This document shows positions 38,544 through 48,340 of a DNA stretch of 64,000 nt, one piece after another. Below the pieces are notes generated by a model, which had not been told where the DNA came from, made no database searches, and saw only the letters and a program-made list of their open reading frames with translations. The stretch covers positions 1-64,000 of the forward strand of contig CASICK010000001.1 in assembly GCA_949373155.1 (NCBI GenBank), given 5' to 3'. This DNA comes from an uncultured Synechococcus sp. (GTDB lineage Bacteria > Cyanobacteriota > Cyanobacteriia > PCC-6307 > Cyanobiaceae). Each line of letters opens with the position of its first letter. Positions within the stretch are counted from its first letter, which is position 1. A program made the position numbers and the translations under genes.

Positions 38544-39554
38544 TCAGCTCGTCGAAGACCAGCGCAAGAGATTGCCGCGCTCGCCGAGAAGGAAGGCGTG
38601 CAGTTGATTGCCGCTGTGGTCAAAGACGAAACGGTTGAAATTCGTGGGGGTCTGATTCGCTTCGGGATCCCGTTCCCAGCTGTCGCCGTTGTCACGACTC
38701 ACCAGCAAGGTCCCATTGCCACCACCGGCCCAAATGGCACCGTCATCGGACCAGGCCATGTCCATATAGCCGTAGCCATTGGTGATCGGGATGATCGCCT
38801 TGCCCCAGTTCTCGTTGTCGACGTCGTCCTCGTTAAAGCGAATCTGAGCGCCTCGAGCCACCATCCACAACTTTCCGTCAGGTTGGTAGCCGATGCTTTG
38901 CAGGCGCTGACTACTCACGCGTTGGTGAACTTGCCAGATGTCTTGGCCTGGAGCCCATCCGGCGTAGAAGTTACCAAGGCTGCTGACGCTTACATATCCG
39001 CCTTCTGGTCCGCGGCGCAAATCGCGAATTGCACCAGCTGCATCACTCACTTCTGCTTCCCAGCTTCCGCCTCCGTCGCTGGTGCGATAAACCGCGCCAA
39101 CATTGGTCGCTAGTTCGGCTGTGTTCGGTCCAAGAGCGGTAATCAGGTATGGCTCTCCTGGAAGCTTGGTGTCCAGGAAAAGCCGGGTCCAATTATTGCC
39201 ACCATCGGTGGTGTGCATCAGCAAGCCAGGCTGACCCGCAATCCAGCCATCGTCGCCTTCGAAGGCGATGCTGATTAAGCGAAAATTCTCTTCCTCTGGA
39301 AGATCAAGACTGCGCTCATTCCAATTGGCGCCGCCATCATTTGTTTCAAGAATCAGTCTGTTACTTCCCACAAGGAAGCCATGGTCTGCACTCGTGAAGG
39401 CCACATCCAGGGGATTGCCCTTGGTGTTGAGGTCAATGGCTTGCCAAGGGCTGGATTGAGCCATTGGCAGACGCGTGGTGACACATCCGCCAAGTCCGAG
39501 GCCAATGCAGGCCACTAAGAAAAGATTGAAGAGAGGGGTAAGCAGTTGCTTCAT
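38544..39554 (-). CDS. ycf48: photosystem II assembly factor Ycf48/HCF136
   Basis: A seven-bladed beta-propeller lipoprotein of the thylakoid lumen that assists D1 precursor insertion and early photosystem II assembly. The signal sequence ends in the lipobox LGGC with Cys24. Repeated blades of the type GGxxWxR (for example GGANWNERSLD, GGNNWTRLF, GGSWEAEV, NGDSWERD) follow. The 336-residue length is normal. It starts 17 bases after rubA and precedes psbE, the usual order in cyanobacteria. Confidence 0.96.
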   Translation of the reverse strand: MKQLLTPLFNLFLVACIGLGLGGCVTTRLPMAQSSPWQAIDLNTKGNPLDVAFTSADHGFLVGSNRLILETNDGGANWNERSLDLPEEENFRLISIAFEGDDGWIAGQPGLLMHTTDGGNNWTRLFLDTKLPGEPYLITALGPNTAELATNVGAVYRTSDGGGSWEAEVSDAAGAIRDLRRGPEGGYVSVSSLGNFYAGWAPGQDIWQVHQRVSSQRLQSIGYQPDGKLWMVARGAQIRFNEDDVDNENWGKAIIPITNGYGYMDMAWSDDGAIWAGGGNGTLLVSRDNGDSWERDPEANQTPTNFNRFVFDHSGNQLHAFLLGERGNLLRWSSTS

Positions 39555-39571
39555 TGGAATCAGAGGTGGTC

Positions 39572-40012
39572 TCAGCGCAGTGAATAGAGGGAAAGGAAGA
39601 AAGCAAAGCCGAGGGCGAGGCCGCCAAAAATCAGCACATTTTTTTGCCCGGGAGTGAGGCGGTTAACGCCGAGACCGAAATTAAGGTTTTCCTCAAATCC
39701 ACTTGCTTTGGAGGCAGGTCCAATGTCGGTGAAAGCTCCGACCCTGCTGCGGCAGACCGGACAACGAAATCCGATCGGGTCGAGATCTTCAAAAGCGGTG
39801 CCCACCACGATGCCCAGCTTCTTGACACCTTCATTGGGGTCGTAAACGTATCCACAGCTTCGGCATTCGAACCGGTGCGTGCGTGGATCAGATGTCTCGT
39901 TATCTGAGCTGGCGCTTGCCTCATCTTCGATGGCTTCGGCCGCGATTGACTCCTCTGCGAGGGGTTCCACTTCGGCGGGAACTTCCGCTGCTGGGCTGAT
40001 TTCGTCGCTCAC
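39572..40012 (-). CDS. rubA: membrane-anchored rubredoxin RubA
   Basis: A rubredoxin domain binds one iron by Cys50, Cys53 (ECRSCGY) and Cys84, Cys87 (RCPVCRS), followed by a linker and a C-terminal membrane helix near 125-143. RubA is needed for photosystem assembly in oxygenic phototrophs. Here the first 45 residues form an unusually long acidic Glu/Ala-rich extension. Its start is divergent from ndhC, with 100 bases between. Confidence 0.95.
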   Translation of the reverse strand: MSDEISPAAEVPAEVEPLAEESIAAEAIEDEASASSDNETSDPRTHRFECRSCGYVYDPNEGVKKLGIVVGTAFEDLDPIGFRCPVCRSRVGAFTDIGPASKASGFEENLNFGLGVNRLTPGQKNVLIFGGLALGFAFFLSLYSLR

Positions 40013-40112
40013 CGCTCCTCCTCAAGATGACATGACTCTATCGGCGTTAGGCCTTTCGACGACAGAGGTGGTCTGCGAATGCCAGACTGAGCTCCATATA
40101 GGGGCTGCCTTG

Positions 40113-40475
40113 ATGTTTGTGCTGCCGGGATATGACGCATTTCTGGGATTTCTGCTGATTGCAGCAGCTGTGCCGGTCTTGGCGTTGGTGACCAACAAGC
40201 TTTTGGCTCCTCGCAGTCAGAACGGAGAACGTGAGCTCACCTACGAATCCGGGATGGAGCCGATCGGTGGAGCTTGGATTCAATTCAATATTCGCTACTA
40301 CATGTTTGCCCTTGTCTTCGTCATCTTTGATGTCGAGACGGTCTTCCTTTATCCCTGGGCTGTGGCCTTCCATCGTTTGGGCCTATTGGCATTCATTGAA
40401 GCCCTAGTTTTTATTACCATTCTTCTTGTGGCGTTGGCCTATGCATGGCGCAAAGGCGCCCTCGAGTGGAGCTGA
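40113..40475 (+). CDS. ndhC: NDH-1 subunit NdhC
   Basis: A membrane subunit of the photosynthetic NDH-1 complex (respiration, cyclic electron flow). The 120-residue protein from the ATG at 40113 has three helices and the conserved [10 protein letters not shown] segment plus [21 protein letters not shown] longer frame upstream is antisense to rubA and is not part of the gene. It is followed directly by ndhK and ndhJ. Confidence 0.97.
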   Translation: MFVLPGYDAFLGFLLIAAAVPVLALVTNKLLAPRSQNGERELTYESGMEPIGGAWIQFNIRYYMFALVFVIFDVETVFLYPWAVAFHRLGLLAFIEALVFITILLVALAYAWRKGALEWS

Positions 40476-40478
40476 TTG

Positions 40479-41258
40479 ATGACCGACCCCATCACCATGA
40501 CCTCAACCGGCGATAGCCCTTCGATCCAATCTCTTCGCGATCTTCGTGAGGCGAGTTGTGGGCCGGTTGGTGGTGCTGCAGAGGGCTCGCCCACTGTCAC
40601 GAACGATTTGAGTGAAAACGTCATCCTGACGAGTTTGGATGACCTACACAATTGGGCGCGTCTTAGCAGCCTCTGGCCGCTGCTGTACGGAACGGCCTGT
40701 TGTTTCATCGAGTTTGCAGCGCTCCTCGGCTCGCGCTTCGACTTTGATCGCTTCGGTCTTGTGCCACGCAGTTCGCCTAGGCAAGCCGATCTCTTAATCG
40801 TTGCTGGAACGGTCACGATGAAAATGGGCCCGGCGTTGGTGCGTCTCTATGAGCAGATGCCAGAGCCGAAATATGTCATCGCGATGGGAGCCTGCACCAT
40901 TACAGGTGGGATGTTCAGCGCTGACTCCACGACCGCTGTTCGTGGCGTGGATAAATTGATTCCGGTAGATCTTTATCTACCAGGATGTCCACCGCGTCCT
41001 GAAGCGATTTTTGATGCGGTGATCAAGCTTCGTAAAAAGGTTGGTAATGAGTCGATCAGTGATCGCCGCCAGCTCAAACAAACCCACCGGTATTGCACCG
41101 TCGATCACGCCATGGTTCCAGTTGAACCGATCGTGACGGGTGCCTATCTGCGCGCTGAGACTCAGGTCGCAGCACTGGCCCCTGGAGCAGGGGTCCCCAT
41201 GGCTGCACCAGCGCAAACTGAGTCCGCTGAGCCCGTCTCCTCAGGTCCGTCGTCATGA
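40479..41258 (+). CDS. ndhK: NDH-1 subunit NdhK
   Basis: Carries the terminal [4Fe-4S] cluster N2, with the tandem cysteines of GTACCFIE at residues 74-75, Cys139 in MGACTITGG and Cys170 in LPGCPPRPE. About 259 residues, with a longer N-terminus than the core family and a Pro/Ala-rich C-terminal tail. The ATG at 40479 lies four bases after the ndhC stop. The stop overlaps the ndhJ start by four bases. Confidence 0.97.
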   Translation: MTDPITMTSTGDSPSIQSLRDLREASCGPVGGAAEGSPTVTNDLSENVILTSLDDLHNWARLSSLWPLLYGTACCFIEFAALLGSRFDFDRFGLVPRSSPRQADLLIVAGTVTMKMGPALVRLYEQMPEPKYVIAMGACTITGGMFSADSTTAVRGVDKLIPVDLYLPGCPPRPEAIFDAVIKLRKKVGNESISDRRQLKQTHRYCTVDHAMVPVEPIVTGAYLRAETQVAALAPGAGVPMAAPAQTESAEPVSSGPSS

Positions 41259-41806
41259 GTCCTAATTCTCCTCAGAAGCAGTCGTCTGGTGATGTTCCTG
41301 TAGCTGCATCTCCTCAGCCGGGGCCAGTGAGCCAGTGGCTGAGCAAGCAAGGCTTCGACCACGATGCCTTGGATTCCGACCATCTCGGTGTCGAGCAAAT
41401 CGGGGTTGAAGCTCTTTTCCTGCAAGTGATCGCTGCTGCCTTAAAAAGCAATGGTTTTGACTATCTGCAATGTCAGGGCGGATATGACGAGGGCCCCGGT
41501 GAGCGGCTCGTTTGCTTTTATCAGTTTGTGGCGATGGCTGAGTTCATCGACGGCAAGAGAGACACGCTGCGTGAAGTTCGTCTCAAGGTGTTCTTGTCTC
41601 GGGAAGGGGAGCCAAGTCTTCCCAGCCTTTATGGCCTCTTCCGTGGCGCGGATTGGCAGGAGCGTGAAACCTTCGACATGTTCGGTATCCACTTCGAAGG
41701 TCATCCCCATCCCAAGCGTTTACTGATGCCTGAGGACTGGACGGGCTGGCCGCTGCGCAAGGACTATGTGCAACCCGACTTCTATGAAATGCAAGACGCT
41801 TACTAA
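41255..41806 (+). CDS. ndhJ: NDH-1 subunit NdhJ
   Basis: The peripheral-arm subunit corresponding to NuoC, 183 residues. [23 protein letters not shown] and the late [16 protein letters not shown] segment are the family hallmarks. The first 30 residues are an extension rich in Pro and Ser. ATGA overlap with ndhK. The stop is one base from the convergent yvcK gene. Confidence 0.97.
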   Translation: MSPNSPQKQSSGDVPVAASPQPGPVSQWLSKQGFDHDALDSDHLGVEQIGVEALFLQVIAAALKSNGFDYLQCQGGYDEGPGERLVCFYQFVAMAEFIDGKRDTLREVRLKVFLSREGEPSLPSLYGLFRGADWQERETFDMFGIHFEGHPHPKRLLMPEDWTGWPLRKDYVQPDFYEMQDAY

Positions 41807-41807
41807 C

Positions 41808-43208
41808 TCAATCGTTTTGATGGTCACGCTTATGTCGTCTGTAAAAACGCATCACAGCTAAGGCAAGACTGCGTGGATCGTGGCGGAGCGTCGCAGTGGG
41901 CCGACTTCCTTGTAGAGGAGCTTGCATCACGTCAAAGCCTTCTTGCTGCAGTTGCCTGCTGTCGCAGATCACTGGCTCTGCTCCCAACTTGCGGTAATGA
42001 GCCACAAGGACAGACTCCCTGATTGGTTCCTGGGCCAGCACGCAGTCGAACAAGCGTTTGCTCACCCCAAGCGATGCCAATTGCGCTTCGATGGCGCGAA
42101 GGTGACCACTCACATCCAACCCATCCGTTTCGCCTGGTTGGGTCATCAGGTTGCAGATGTAAAGCTTGGGCGCGCGGCTGCGTTGAATGGCAGTGACCAA
42201 TTCAGGCACCAGCAAGTTCGGGAGAAGGGAGGTGTAAAGGCTTCCTGGTCCCAGCAAAATCAAATCGGCGTGAGCAATGGCTTCCAGCGCTCTGGGTAGA
42301 GCCGGTGGTTTCTCCGGCAGGCATCCCATCCGCACAATCGGGCTGCGTGCTTTGCCAATCGCCGACTCCCCTTCGATCCTGGTGCCGTCTTCGAGTTCAG
42401 CCCATAGACGGACGTCGGCGTTGGTGGCAGGAACCACCTGGCCTTGAACCGCGAGGACGCGACTGGAGGCTGTGATCGCTGTTTCCAGGCTCCCAGTAAT
42501 CGCGCTGAGGGCGGAAAGAAAGAGATTGCCAAAGCTGTGGCCTTCAAGCCCGCTGCCTGCCGAGAAGCGGTATTGGAACAGACGGGTGAGTAACGGCTCT
42601 TCCGTGGAGAGGGCGGCAAGACAGTTGCGGATGTCGCCTGGGGGCAAAACGCCAAGTTCGCGACGCAGCACGCCGCTACTGCCTCCGTCATCGGCAACGG
42701 TCACGATCGCAGTGATGTGGCTGCTGTAGCGCTTCAGTCCACTTAGCAACGTTGATAGGCCTGTCCCACCCCCAATGGCCACAATGTTGGGCCCTCGATT
42801 GAGGCGACTTTTGGCACGCAGTGCATCCACTAACACCGTGTCTTTTTCCGGCGCTAGAGCCTGTTGGATCGAGCCAAAACTCTGGCTTTGCCCCCAGAGC
42901 AGCAGTCCGATCCCTAGCAGCAGAACGAGTGGACCCGTGATCGCCCCAGGCAACACTCTCGTGATCCAACCGAGAGCTTCTTGAATAACCCAGAGCATCC
43001 AATAGATCGGTTGCAGATCGGCCCAGATGGCAGCCCCTAACAGGGCTAAGACCAATCCGATCCCTGAGGTGAGAAGCCATCTCTTCACAACCAGTCCGGG
43101 TCGCAACCAGCTCATCGCCCTGCGGGAGCGCAGCATGAGATCGCGCTGCCGTTCTGCCTGCATGGCTCGGAGTCGTTGACGATTTCCGCGGCGTTGAGGG
43201 CTGGTCAA
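41808..43208 (-). CDS. yvcK: YvcK/CofD-like gluconeogenesis factor
   Basis: A 466-residue protein. The N-terminal 110 residues are basic, then two hydrophobic segments (about 45-65 and 85-108). The CofD/YvcK Rossmann core follows with NIVAIGGGTGLSTLL near 142-156, VTVADDGGSSGVLR near 171-184 and PGDIRNCLAALS near 192-203. The family binds UDP-sugars and regulates cell-wall and carbon metabolism. It is divergent from the Mla-like pair across 95 bases. The membrane-anchored form is common in cyanobacteria. Confidence 0.92.
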   Translation of the reverse strand: MTSPQRRGNRQRLRAMQAERQRDLMLRSRRAMSWLRPGLVVKRWLLTSGIGLVLALLGAAIWADLQPIYWMLWVIQEALGWITRVLPGAITGPLVLLLGIGLLLWGQSQSFGSIQQALAPEKDTVLVDALRAKSRLNRGPNIVAIGGGTGLSTLLSGLKRYSSHITAIVTVADDGGSSGVLRRELGVLPPGDIRNCLAALSTEEPLLTRLFQYRFSAGSGLEGHSFGNLFLSALSAITGSLETAITASSRVLAVQGQVVPATNADVRLWAELEDGTRIEGESAIGKARSPIVRMGCLPEKPPALPRALEAIAHADLILLGPGSLYTSLLPNLLVPELVTAIQRSRAPKLYICNLMTQPGETDGLDVSGHLRAIEAQLASLGVSKRLFDCVLAQEPIRESVLVAHYRKLGAEPVICDSRQLQQEGFDVMQAPLQGSRPTATLRHDPRSLALAVMRFYRRHKRDHQND

Positions 43209-43303
43209 AAGGGCTCGGGTGCGATGGCGTCAAATCCACCGATGTAGCTGAACTGTACGGAAGTTGAACCTGATCACCAACCTTTTGCGGCAATCCAGGC
43301 AGG

Positions 43304-44131
43304 ATGAGTCAACTTTTAGTCATCAGCCCTTTGGTTAACGCGCGGGATTCCTCGTTTAAGCCCGTTGTTGAGATGAGAGATCTCACGATGCAGTGGGGAC
43401 CCCATCCGGTGCTGGATGGGGTGAACCTATTGATGAAACCAGGAGAGCGAATAGCAGTTGTGGGGCCTTCAGGAGCAGGGAAATCCACGGTCTTGCGTTT
43501 GTTGGCTGGTTTGCAACTGCCCACCGCTGGCGAATTGAGGTTGTTTGATGAGCCTCAGCCTTACCTCCGCCTCGATCAGCGCCTCCCGCCTGATGTTCGG
43601 CTTGTGTTCCAGAACCCAGCACTGCTGGCGTCCTTAACGGTGGAGGAAAACGTTGGCTTCCTCTTGAACCGGCTCGGACGAATGGGTCCGGCCCAGGTTC
43701 ACGACCGTGTCATGGCCTGCTTGGAAGCCGTGGGGCTTTATGAAGTCGCCGATCAATATCCCGGGCAGCTCAGCGGGGGGATGCAGAAGCGAGTGAGCTT
43801 TGCTCGAGCCTTGATTGACGATCCAGATCGAGATGAAGCTGCGATGCCTCTTTTGTTATATGACGAGCCCACAGCAGGTCTCGACCCAGTTGCAGCCACA
43901 AGGATTGAAGATTTGATTGTGAAAACGACCACCGTGGCGCAGGGGTGTTCGGTAGTGGTGAGTCATGTGCACAGCACGATCGAACGCACGGCGGAACGCA
44001 TCGTGATGCTGTACGACGGCCGGTTCCAATGGGACGGAACAGTGGACGATTACCGAACAACAGATAATCCCTACGTGGTTCAGTTCAGGACGGGTAACCT
44101 GCGCGGACCGATGCAGCCTGCTGAGCACTGA
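43304..44131 (+). CDS. ABC transporter ATPase, MlaF-like
   Basis: A 275-residue ATPase with Walker A VGPSGAGKSTVL near 53-64, the signature LSGGMQKRVSFARAL, and Walker B LLLYDEPTAGLDP. The YDEPTAGLDP and QKR elements match the Mla/Ttg2A family of phospholipid or, in plastids, TGD lipid transporters. A MCE-domain partner follows after three bases. No permease (MlaE) gene is in this window. Confidence 0.9.
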   Translation: MSQLLVISPLVNARDSSFKPVVEMRDLTMQWGPHPVLDGVNLLMKPGERIAVVGPSGAGKSTVLRLLAGLQLPTAGELRLFDEPQPYLRLDQRLPPDVRLVFQNPALLASLTVEENVGFLLNRLGRMGPAQVHDRVMACLEAVGLYEVADQYPGQLSGGMQKRVSFARALIDDPDRDEAAMPLLLYDEPTAGLDPVAATRIEDLIVKTTTVAQGCSVVVSHVHSTIERTAERIVMLYDGRFQWDGTVDDYRTTDNPYVVQFRTGNLRGPMQPAEH

Positions 44132-44134
44132 ATT

Positions 44135-45028
44135 ATGCGTAGGAGCGTCCGTGAGGGGATTGTTGGTTTTTCCGTGATTGCCGCTGTGGTTGCCTTTGCA
44201 GGCACGATGCTTTGGCTCCGGGGTGAGCGCGTCTTGTCGAAGACCTGGAGCGTGACGGCCGATTTCCAGGACGCAGGGGGATTGGCGGTTCGTTCGCCGG
44301 TGACCTACCGGGGAATCATGGTGGGGAATGTTTCGGACATCAAGGTGACGCCCCAGGCGGTGAAGGTGTCGATCGAGATTTCTCAGGATGATCTCCAGTT
44401 AGCTCTGCCTGTTCAAGCCACTGTGGCCTCGGCATCGCTGTTGGGTGGTGATTCTCAGGTGGCCCTAAGCAGTCTTGGCCCTACCCTCAAGAACAATGCA
44501 CCGATGCCTAAATCTCAACGCTGTAAGGGCCAAGCTGTTCTTTGTGATGGAGCAACGATTCAAGGCAGCGAAGCCCCCAGCATTGCAACCATTACCAACT
44601 CCCTCCAAGAGATTTTGGAACAAGTGAAGAAAGAAGAGTTGGTTCCAAAATTGGTGGGATCGACGCAACAATTTGATGCCACGTTGATTGATATTCAAAA
44701 ACTCTCTACTCAATTAAGCGTTGATTTGGCAAAGGCTGCGCCCACGATTTCGAACCTCAACGAAGCCACGGCTCAGGCTGCTAGTGCCAGTCGTCATATC
44801 AATAACGTTGTGAGCGCTTTCGACACGCCAACAACGATTACGGACCTCAAGCAAACCGTGAGCAATGCCCGCTCGTTGACGGCAACATTTGATGAGGTGG
44901 GTGGTGACGTTGAGAAACTCACGGCAGACCCCCAATTCATGGCGGCTGTGCGCAGCGTCACGATTGGTTTAGGACAGTTTTTCAACGAGCTTTATCCCTC
45001 CAGCACCCCGGATGTCACCAAGCCTTAG
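44135..45028 (+). CDS. MCE-domain substrate-binding protein, MlaD-like
   Basis: A 297-residue protein with one N-terminal helix (about 8-30), a MCE domain near 40-120 (FQDAGGLAVRSPVTYRGI..VG), and a helical C-terminus that is probably a coiled-coil region in the periplasm. It should carry lipids between membranes with the upstream ATPase, like MlaD or plastid TGD2. Convergent with chlD. Confidence 0.9.
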   Translation: MRRSVREGIVGFSVIAAVVAFAGTMLWLRGERVLSKTWSVTADFQDAGGLAVRSPVTYRGIMVGNVSDIKVTPQAVKVSIEISQDDLQLALPVQATVASASLLGGDSQVALSSLGPTLKNNAPMPKSQRCKGQAVLCDGATIQGSEAPSIATITNSLQEILEQVKKEELVPKLVGSTQQFDATLIDIQKLSTQLSVDLAKAAPTISNLNEATAQAASASRHINNVVSAFDTPTTITDLKQTVSNARSLTATFDEVGGDVEKLTADPQFMAAVRSVTIGLGQFFNELYPSSTPDVTKP

Positions 45029-45039
45029 ACCGCATTGAG

Positions 45040-47154
45040 TTAAACCGTGTTCAGAGCATCCATGGCGACGGCGGCAATTGCCTGATCGCTCGCTTTTGGG
45101 AGCTGAACGTATTTGCCTCCAGCGGCTTCGGCGAGATCTTTGCCCATGCCGCTACCGATGAATTTGCGCTCAGTGTCGATCACCAGCAGCTTGAGACCAA
45201 GCATTCGATAGCGGCTGGCCACATCCAGCACTTCTTGCTTTAAGTCGGGCTTTTCCTCTCCCTCCAGCACGGGTTGGCCAAGAGAGGTACTGAGGGGAAC
45301 ATTGCCTCGCCCATCCGTGATCGAGACCACCACCACTTGTCCGAGATCTCCTGTTGCTAAAGCGTTGGCACCAACCCGTGCGGCTTGAGTGAGGCCGTGG
45401 GCAAGCGGTGAGCCGCCGCCGCAGGGCATGGACTCCAGGCGTCGACGTGCGGCTGTAATCGAGCGGGTGGGGGGCAGGAGCACTTCAGCTTGATCGCCTC
45501 GGAAGGAGATGAGTGCCACCTCGTCTCGGTTTTCGTAGGCCTCGGTGAGGAGTCGGATCACGGCACCTTTGGCGCTCTGCATCCGGTTCAGAGCCATCGA
45601 ACCACTGGCATCCACCAGAAAGATCACCAGGGCACCGGCCTGGCGTTGGAGCAGCTTGGCGCGGAGGTCTGATTCTTCGACGATGACGACGCGGTCAGGC
45701 TGCCGCGCCCGGCGCGCCTTTTGATAAGGAGCTGCAGCGCGCAGGGTGGCGTCAACGGCGATGCGGCGCACCGGTCCGCGGGGCAGCATCGGTTTTACAT
45801 AGCGGCCGCGGCTGTCACTGAGGACGACTGAGCGGCTGCCGCTGTTGCCGCTTTTGCTCTTGGCAGCGTTGAACAGCAGCAGATCGGGATCAATCGCCAC
45901 GGCTTCTGGATCGAGCATGAATTCTTCAGGCACCGACGGTGGTGCCTGCTCCTCAGGTGAGTCGTCGTCATCTTCATCGTCATCCTGATCACTGTTGTCT
46001 TCACTGCTCTGCTCCTCGCTTTCCTGCTCTTCCTCTTCCCCTGAGCCCTCAGGTGGCGGCGGTGGCTCTTGGTCTTGGGGTGGCTGTTGTTCCTGGGGTG
46101 GCGGCGGCTCCATCTGTTGTTCAGGTGGTGGCATTTGCGACGCGCGTGGGGCGATCACCAAGGCAACGGCCACTTGCAAGTCTTCGGCTTCCACCTGGTC
46201 GCGCCCGCTGAGAGCGGCATGGGCTTTGGCGGCCCGTACGGCATAGAGCTCGGAGCGATGCCCTTCCACGCCTCCGCGAATCGCCTCTGTCACCAGATAT
46301 TCGATTTGTTCGCTGCTGACCTTCACATCCGGTAGCCACTGCCGCGCCAAGAGCAGTTGGGTGGCGAGCGCGTCGGTTTCTTCGCTCCACTGCTCTGAGA
46401 AGCTCCGGCTGCATTGACCGTGGGCCAGTACCGCGTTGGTGATCTCCACCCGTTGCTCAGTGCTAACGATTTGATTGGCGGACAAGACGATCGCAAAGCG
46501 ATCAAGCAGGTGATCTCGGATGGCCCCTTCTTCGGGGTTGTATGTGGCAATCAGCAGGGGCCGGCAGGGGTGGCTCAGGCTGAGCCCCTCCCGTTCCACC
46601 TGGTTTTCGCCGCTGCCAACGGCGGCGAGTAAAAGATTGATGATCCCGTCGTCGAGAAGGTTCAGCTCATCCACGTAGAGCACACCGCGGTGTGCTTCCG
46701 CCAGCAATCCCGGCTGGAAAACGGGAGAACCACTGGCCAAGGAGGCGGTGACATCAACGGAGCCCACCAGGCGATCTTCCGTAACGCCAAGGGGGATCTG
46801 GATGAACGGGGCTGGAATCACCGTTGTGGGTGGATCTTGCGGCCGTTCGCCCCAATCCTGGGCACTTAGGGGATCGAGGTTGCGTCCCGGCAGCTTGGTC
46901 TCTCCAGCCGCTTCAAGGTCAACGATGTCGATCGGAGGGAGCAGGGCATGCAAACCTCGAGCCAGCACCGACTTTCCTGTTCCACGCCCGCCAGCAATGA
47001 TCACGCCGCCTAAGCCTGGATCCACCGCTGCTAAAAGCAGAGCCAGCTTGAGGGTGCCGTGGCCGGTGATCGCCGCCAGCGGAAACGATCGGCTGGCTTG
47101 ATCCAGCGCCGCTGTGCTGATGACTCCGTTTGATGTCACCCCGCTTGCAACCAT
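45040..47154 (-). CDS. chlD: magnesium chelatase subunit D
   Basis: Part of the ChlD/ChlI/ChlH complex inserting Mg into protoporphyrin IX, the first step of chlorophyll synthesis. AAA+ domain with [14 protein letters not shown] near 54-67, then an acidic Pro/Gln/Glu-rich linker near 370-425, then a von Willebrand factor A domain with the metal-site motif [14 protein letters not shown]. About 704 residues from the ATG at 47154, which avoids overlap with the divergent folK. The longer frame from 47205 has no clear support. Confidence 0.96.
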   Translation of the reverse strand: MVASGVTSNGVISTAALDQASRSFPLAAITGHGTLKLALLLAAVDPGLGGVIIAGGRGTGKSVLARGLHALLPPIDIVDLEAAGETKLPGRNLDPLSAQDWGERPQDPPTTVIPAPFIQIPLGVTEDRLVGSVDVTASLASGSPVFQPGLLAEAHRGVLYVDELNLLDDGIINLLLAAVGSGENQVEREGLSLSHPCRPLLIATYNPEEGAIRDHLLDRFAIVLSANQIVSTEQRVEITNAVLAHGQCSRSFSEQWSEETDALATQLLLARQWLPDVKVSSEQIEYLVTEAIRGGVEGHRSELYAVRAAKAHAALSGRDQVEAEDLQVAVALVIAPRASQMPPPEQQMEPPPPQEQQPPQDQEPPPPPEGSGEEEEQESEEQSSEDNSDQDDDEDDDDSPEEQAPPSVPEEFMLDPEAVAIDPDLLLFNAAKSKSGNSGSRSVVLSDSRGRYVKPMLPRGPVRRIAVDATLRAAAPYQKARRARQPDRVVIVEESDLRAKLLQRQAGALVIFLVDASGSMALNRMQSAKGAVIRLLTEAYENRDEVALISFRGDQAEVLLPPTRSITAARRRLESMPCGGGSPLAHGLTQAARVGANALATGDLGQVVVVSITDGRGNVPLSTSLGQPVLEGEEKPDLKQEVLDVASRYRMLGLKLLVIDTERKFIGSGMGKDLAEAAGGKYVQLPKASDQAIAAVAMDALNTV

Positions 47155-47175
47155 GGATGCGCCTTGACTCCACCT

Positions 47176-47724
47176 GTGAGAAACAGTCTCGCTGATCAGA
47201 CCCACAGCCTTGCTGTAGCCCTCGGCGCCAATCAGGCCGGCCCTGCTGGCTCGCCCCTGCAGACCCTCACGGCCGTAAGGCCTTTGCTGGAGGGTGTGCT
47301 GGGCAGCTGGGTTCAGTCGATTGAAGGGAGCAGCCCAGGGACAATGCCCCCGAATGGCGCCTCTTCAGCACTGACGTTGTCTTGGTCTCCGTTGCAGCAG
47401 ACCGCACCTGTAGGTGGACCGCGCGATCAGCCCTCCTATCTCAATGCCGTTCTGCTGGTGAAGGGCCTGGAGGTCAAACCTGAACTGGCCGCTGCATTGC
47501 ATTTGCTGGATGCACTTCAACAGTTGGAGCAATCGTTCGGGCGCAACCGCTTTCAAGAAGAACGCTGGGGTCCGCGGCCACTCGACCTGGATCTGTTGTT
47601 TTGGGGCGAGTTGCGTTTGGATCACCCGCGCTTAACGCTGCCGCACCCCCGCTTGCATTTGCGCTGTTTTGTGATGGAGCCACTGCTGGCGGCGATGCAG
47701 GCCTCAACGCCCTGGCTGAGCTGA
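47176..47724 (+). CDS. folK: 6-hydroxymethyl-7,8-dihydropterin pyrophosphokinase
   Basis: Transfers pyrophosphate from ATP to the pterin in folate synthesis. It begins with [12 protein letters not shown], and the HPPK hallmark [17 protein letters not shown] lies near 133-149, followed by [17 protein letters not shown] use the GTG at 47176 (MRNSLADQT); a TTG at 47164 is the alternative. Divergent from chlD and upstream of a Nudix gene. Confidence 0.92.
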   Translation: MRNSLADQTHSLAVALGANQAGPAGSPLQTLTAVRPLLEGVLGSWVQSIEGSSPGTMPPNGASSALTLSWSPLQQTAPVGGPRDQPSYLNAVLLVKGLEVKPELAAALHLLDALQQLEQSFGRNRFQEERWGPRPLDLDLLFWGELRLDHPRLTLPHPRLHLRCFVMEPLLAAMQASTPWLS

Positions 47725-47734
47725 ACGCACGCCT

Positions 47735-48340
47735 GTGGACCTGAACCCGTCATGCTGGTTCGACGATTGCTCGACCTGCATGGCCCCGCTGCCCGCGCCT
47801 GAGCCCTCCAAGGTGTTGGAGACCCTCGAGACCATGGATGCGCGCAAGATTCGTTTCGAGCGCAATCGCATCCGCTTGCCGATGGGGGTGGAAGGAACGT
47901 TTGGGATCATTCGCCACCCCGGGGCTTCATTGGCGGTTCCGATCACCGCTGACGGCCAGGTGGTGATTTTGCGCCAATACCGTTTTGCTGTGCAGGCACG
48001 TCTCCTTGAGTTTCCTGCGGGCACCCTTGAAGAGGGTGAAGATCCTTTGGAATCGATGCAGCGAGAGCTTGGAGAAGAAGCTGGATATAGCGCTGCCCGT
48101 TGGGATTCGCTCGGACCGATGTTGCCTTGTCCTGGCTACTCCGACGAGGTGATTCATTGCTTTCTGGCGCGGGAGCTCACGCGTTTGGAGCATCCACCCG
48201 CTGGCGATGAGGATGAGGATCTGGAGGTGATCTTGATGAGTCCGTCTGAACTGGATGCCCGTCTGGCGTCCGGTGATGAGTGGCTGGATGGCAAGAGCGT
48301 CACCGCCTGGTTCCGTGCCAAGCAACTGCTGGGTCTCTGA
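47735..48340 (+). CDS. Nudix hydrolase, ADP-ribose pyrophosphatase-like
   Basis: A 201-residue Nudix protein. The Nudix box starts GTLEEGEDPLESMQREL and continues GEEAG, all key glutamates kept, and the preceding FRFAVQARLLEFPAG-type strand and LPCPGYSDE fit the ADP-sugar subgroup. It likely cleaves ADP-ribose or a related sugar nucleotide. The GTG at 47735 or an ATG at 47780 could be the start. The stop overlaps the photolyase start (TGATG at 48338-48342). Confidence 0.9.
   Translation: MDLNPSCWFDDCSTCMAPLPAPEPSKVLETLETMDARKIRFERNRIRLPMGVEGTFGIIRHPGASLAVPITADGQVVILRQYRFAVQARLLEFPAGTLEEGEDPLESMQRELGEEAGYSAARWDSLGPMLPCPGYSDEVIHCFLARELTRLEHPPAGDEDEDLEVILMSPSELDARLASGDEWLDGKSVTAWFRAKQLLGL

Noticed and set aside
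39879..40112. N-terminal extension of ndhC
   Set aside because: Antisense to rubA and absent from the NdhC family; the ATG at 40113 fits the normal length.
46069..46335. Plus-strand frames in the chlD acidic linker
   Set aside because: Low-complexity shadows of the Pro/Glu-rich linker.
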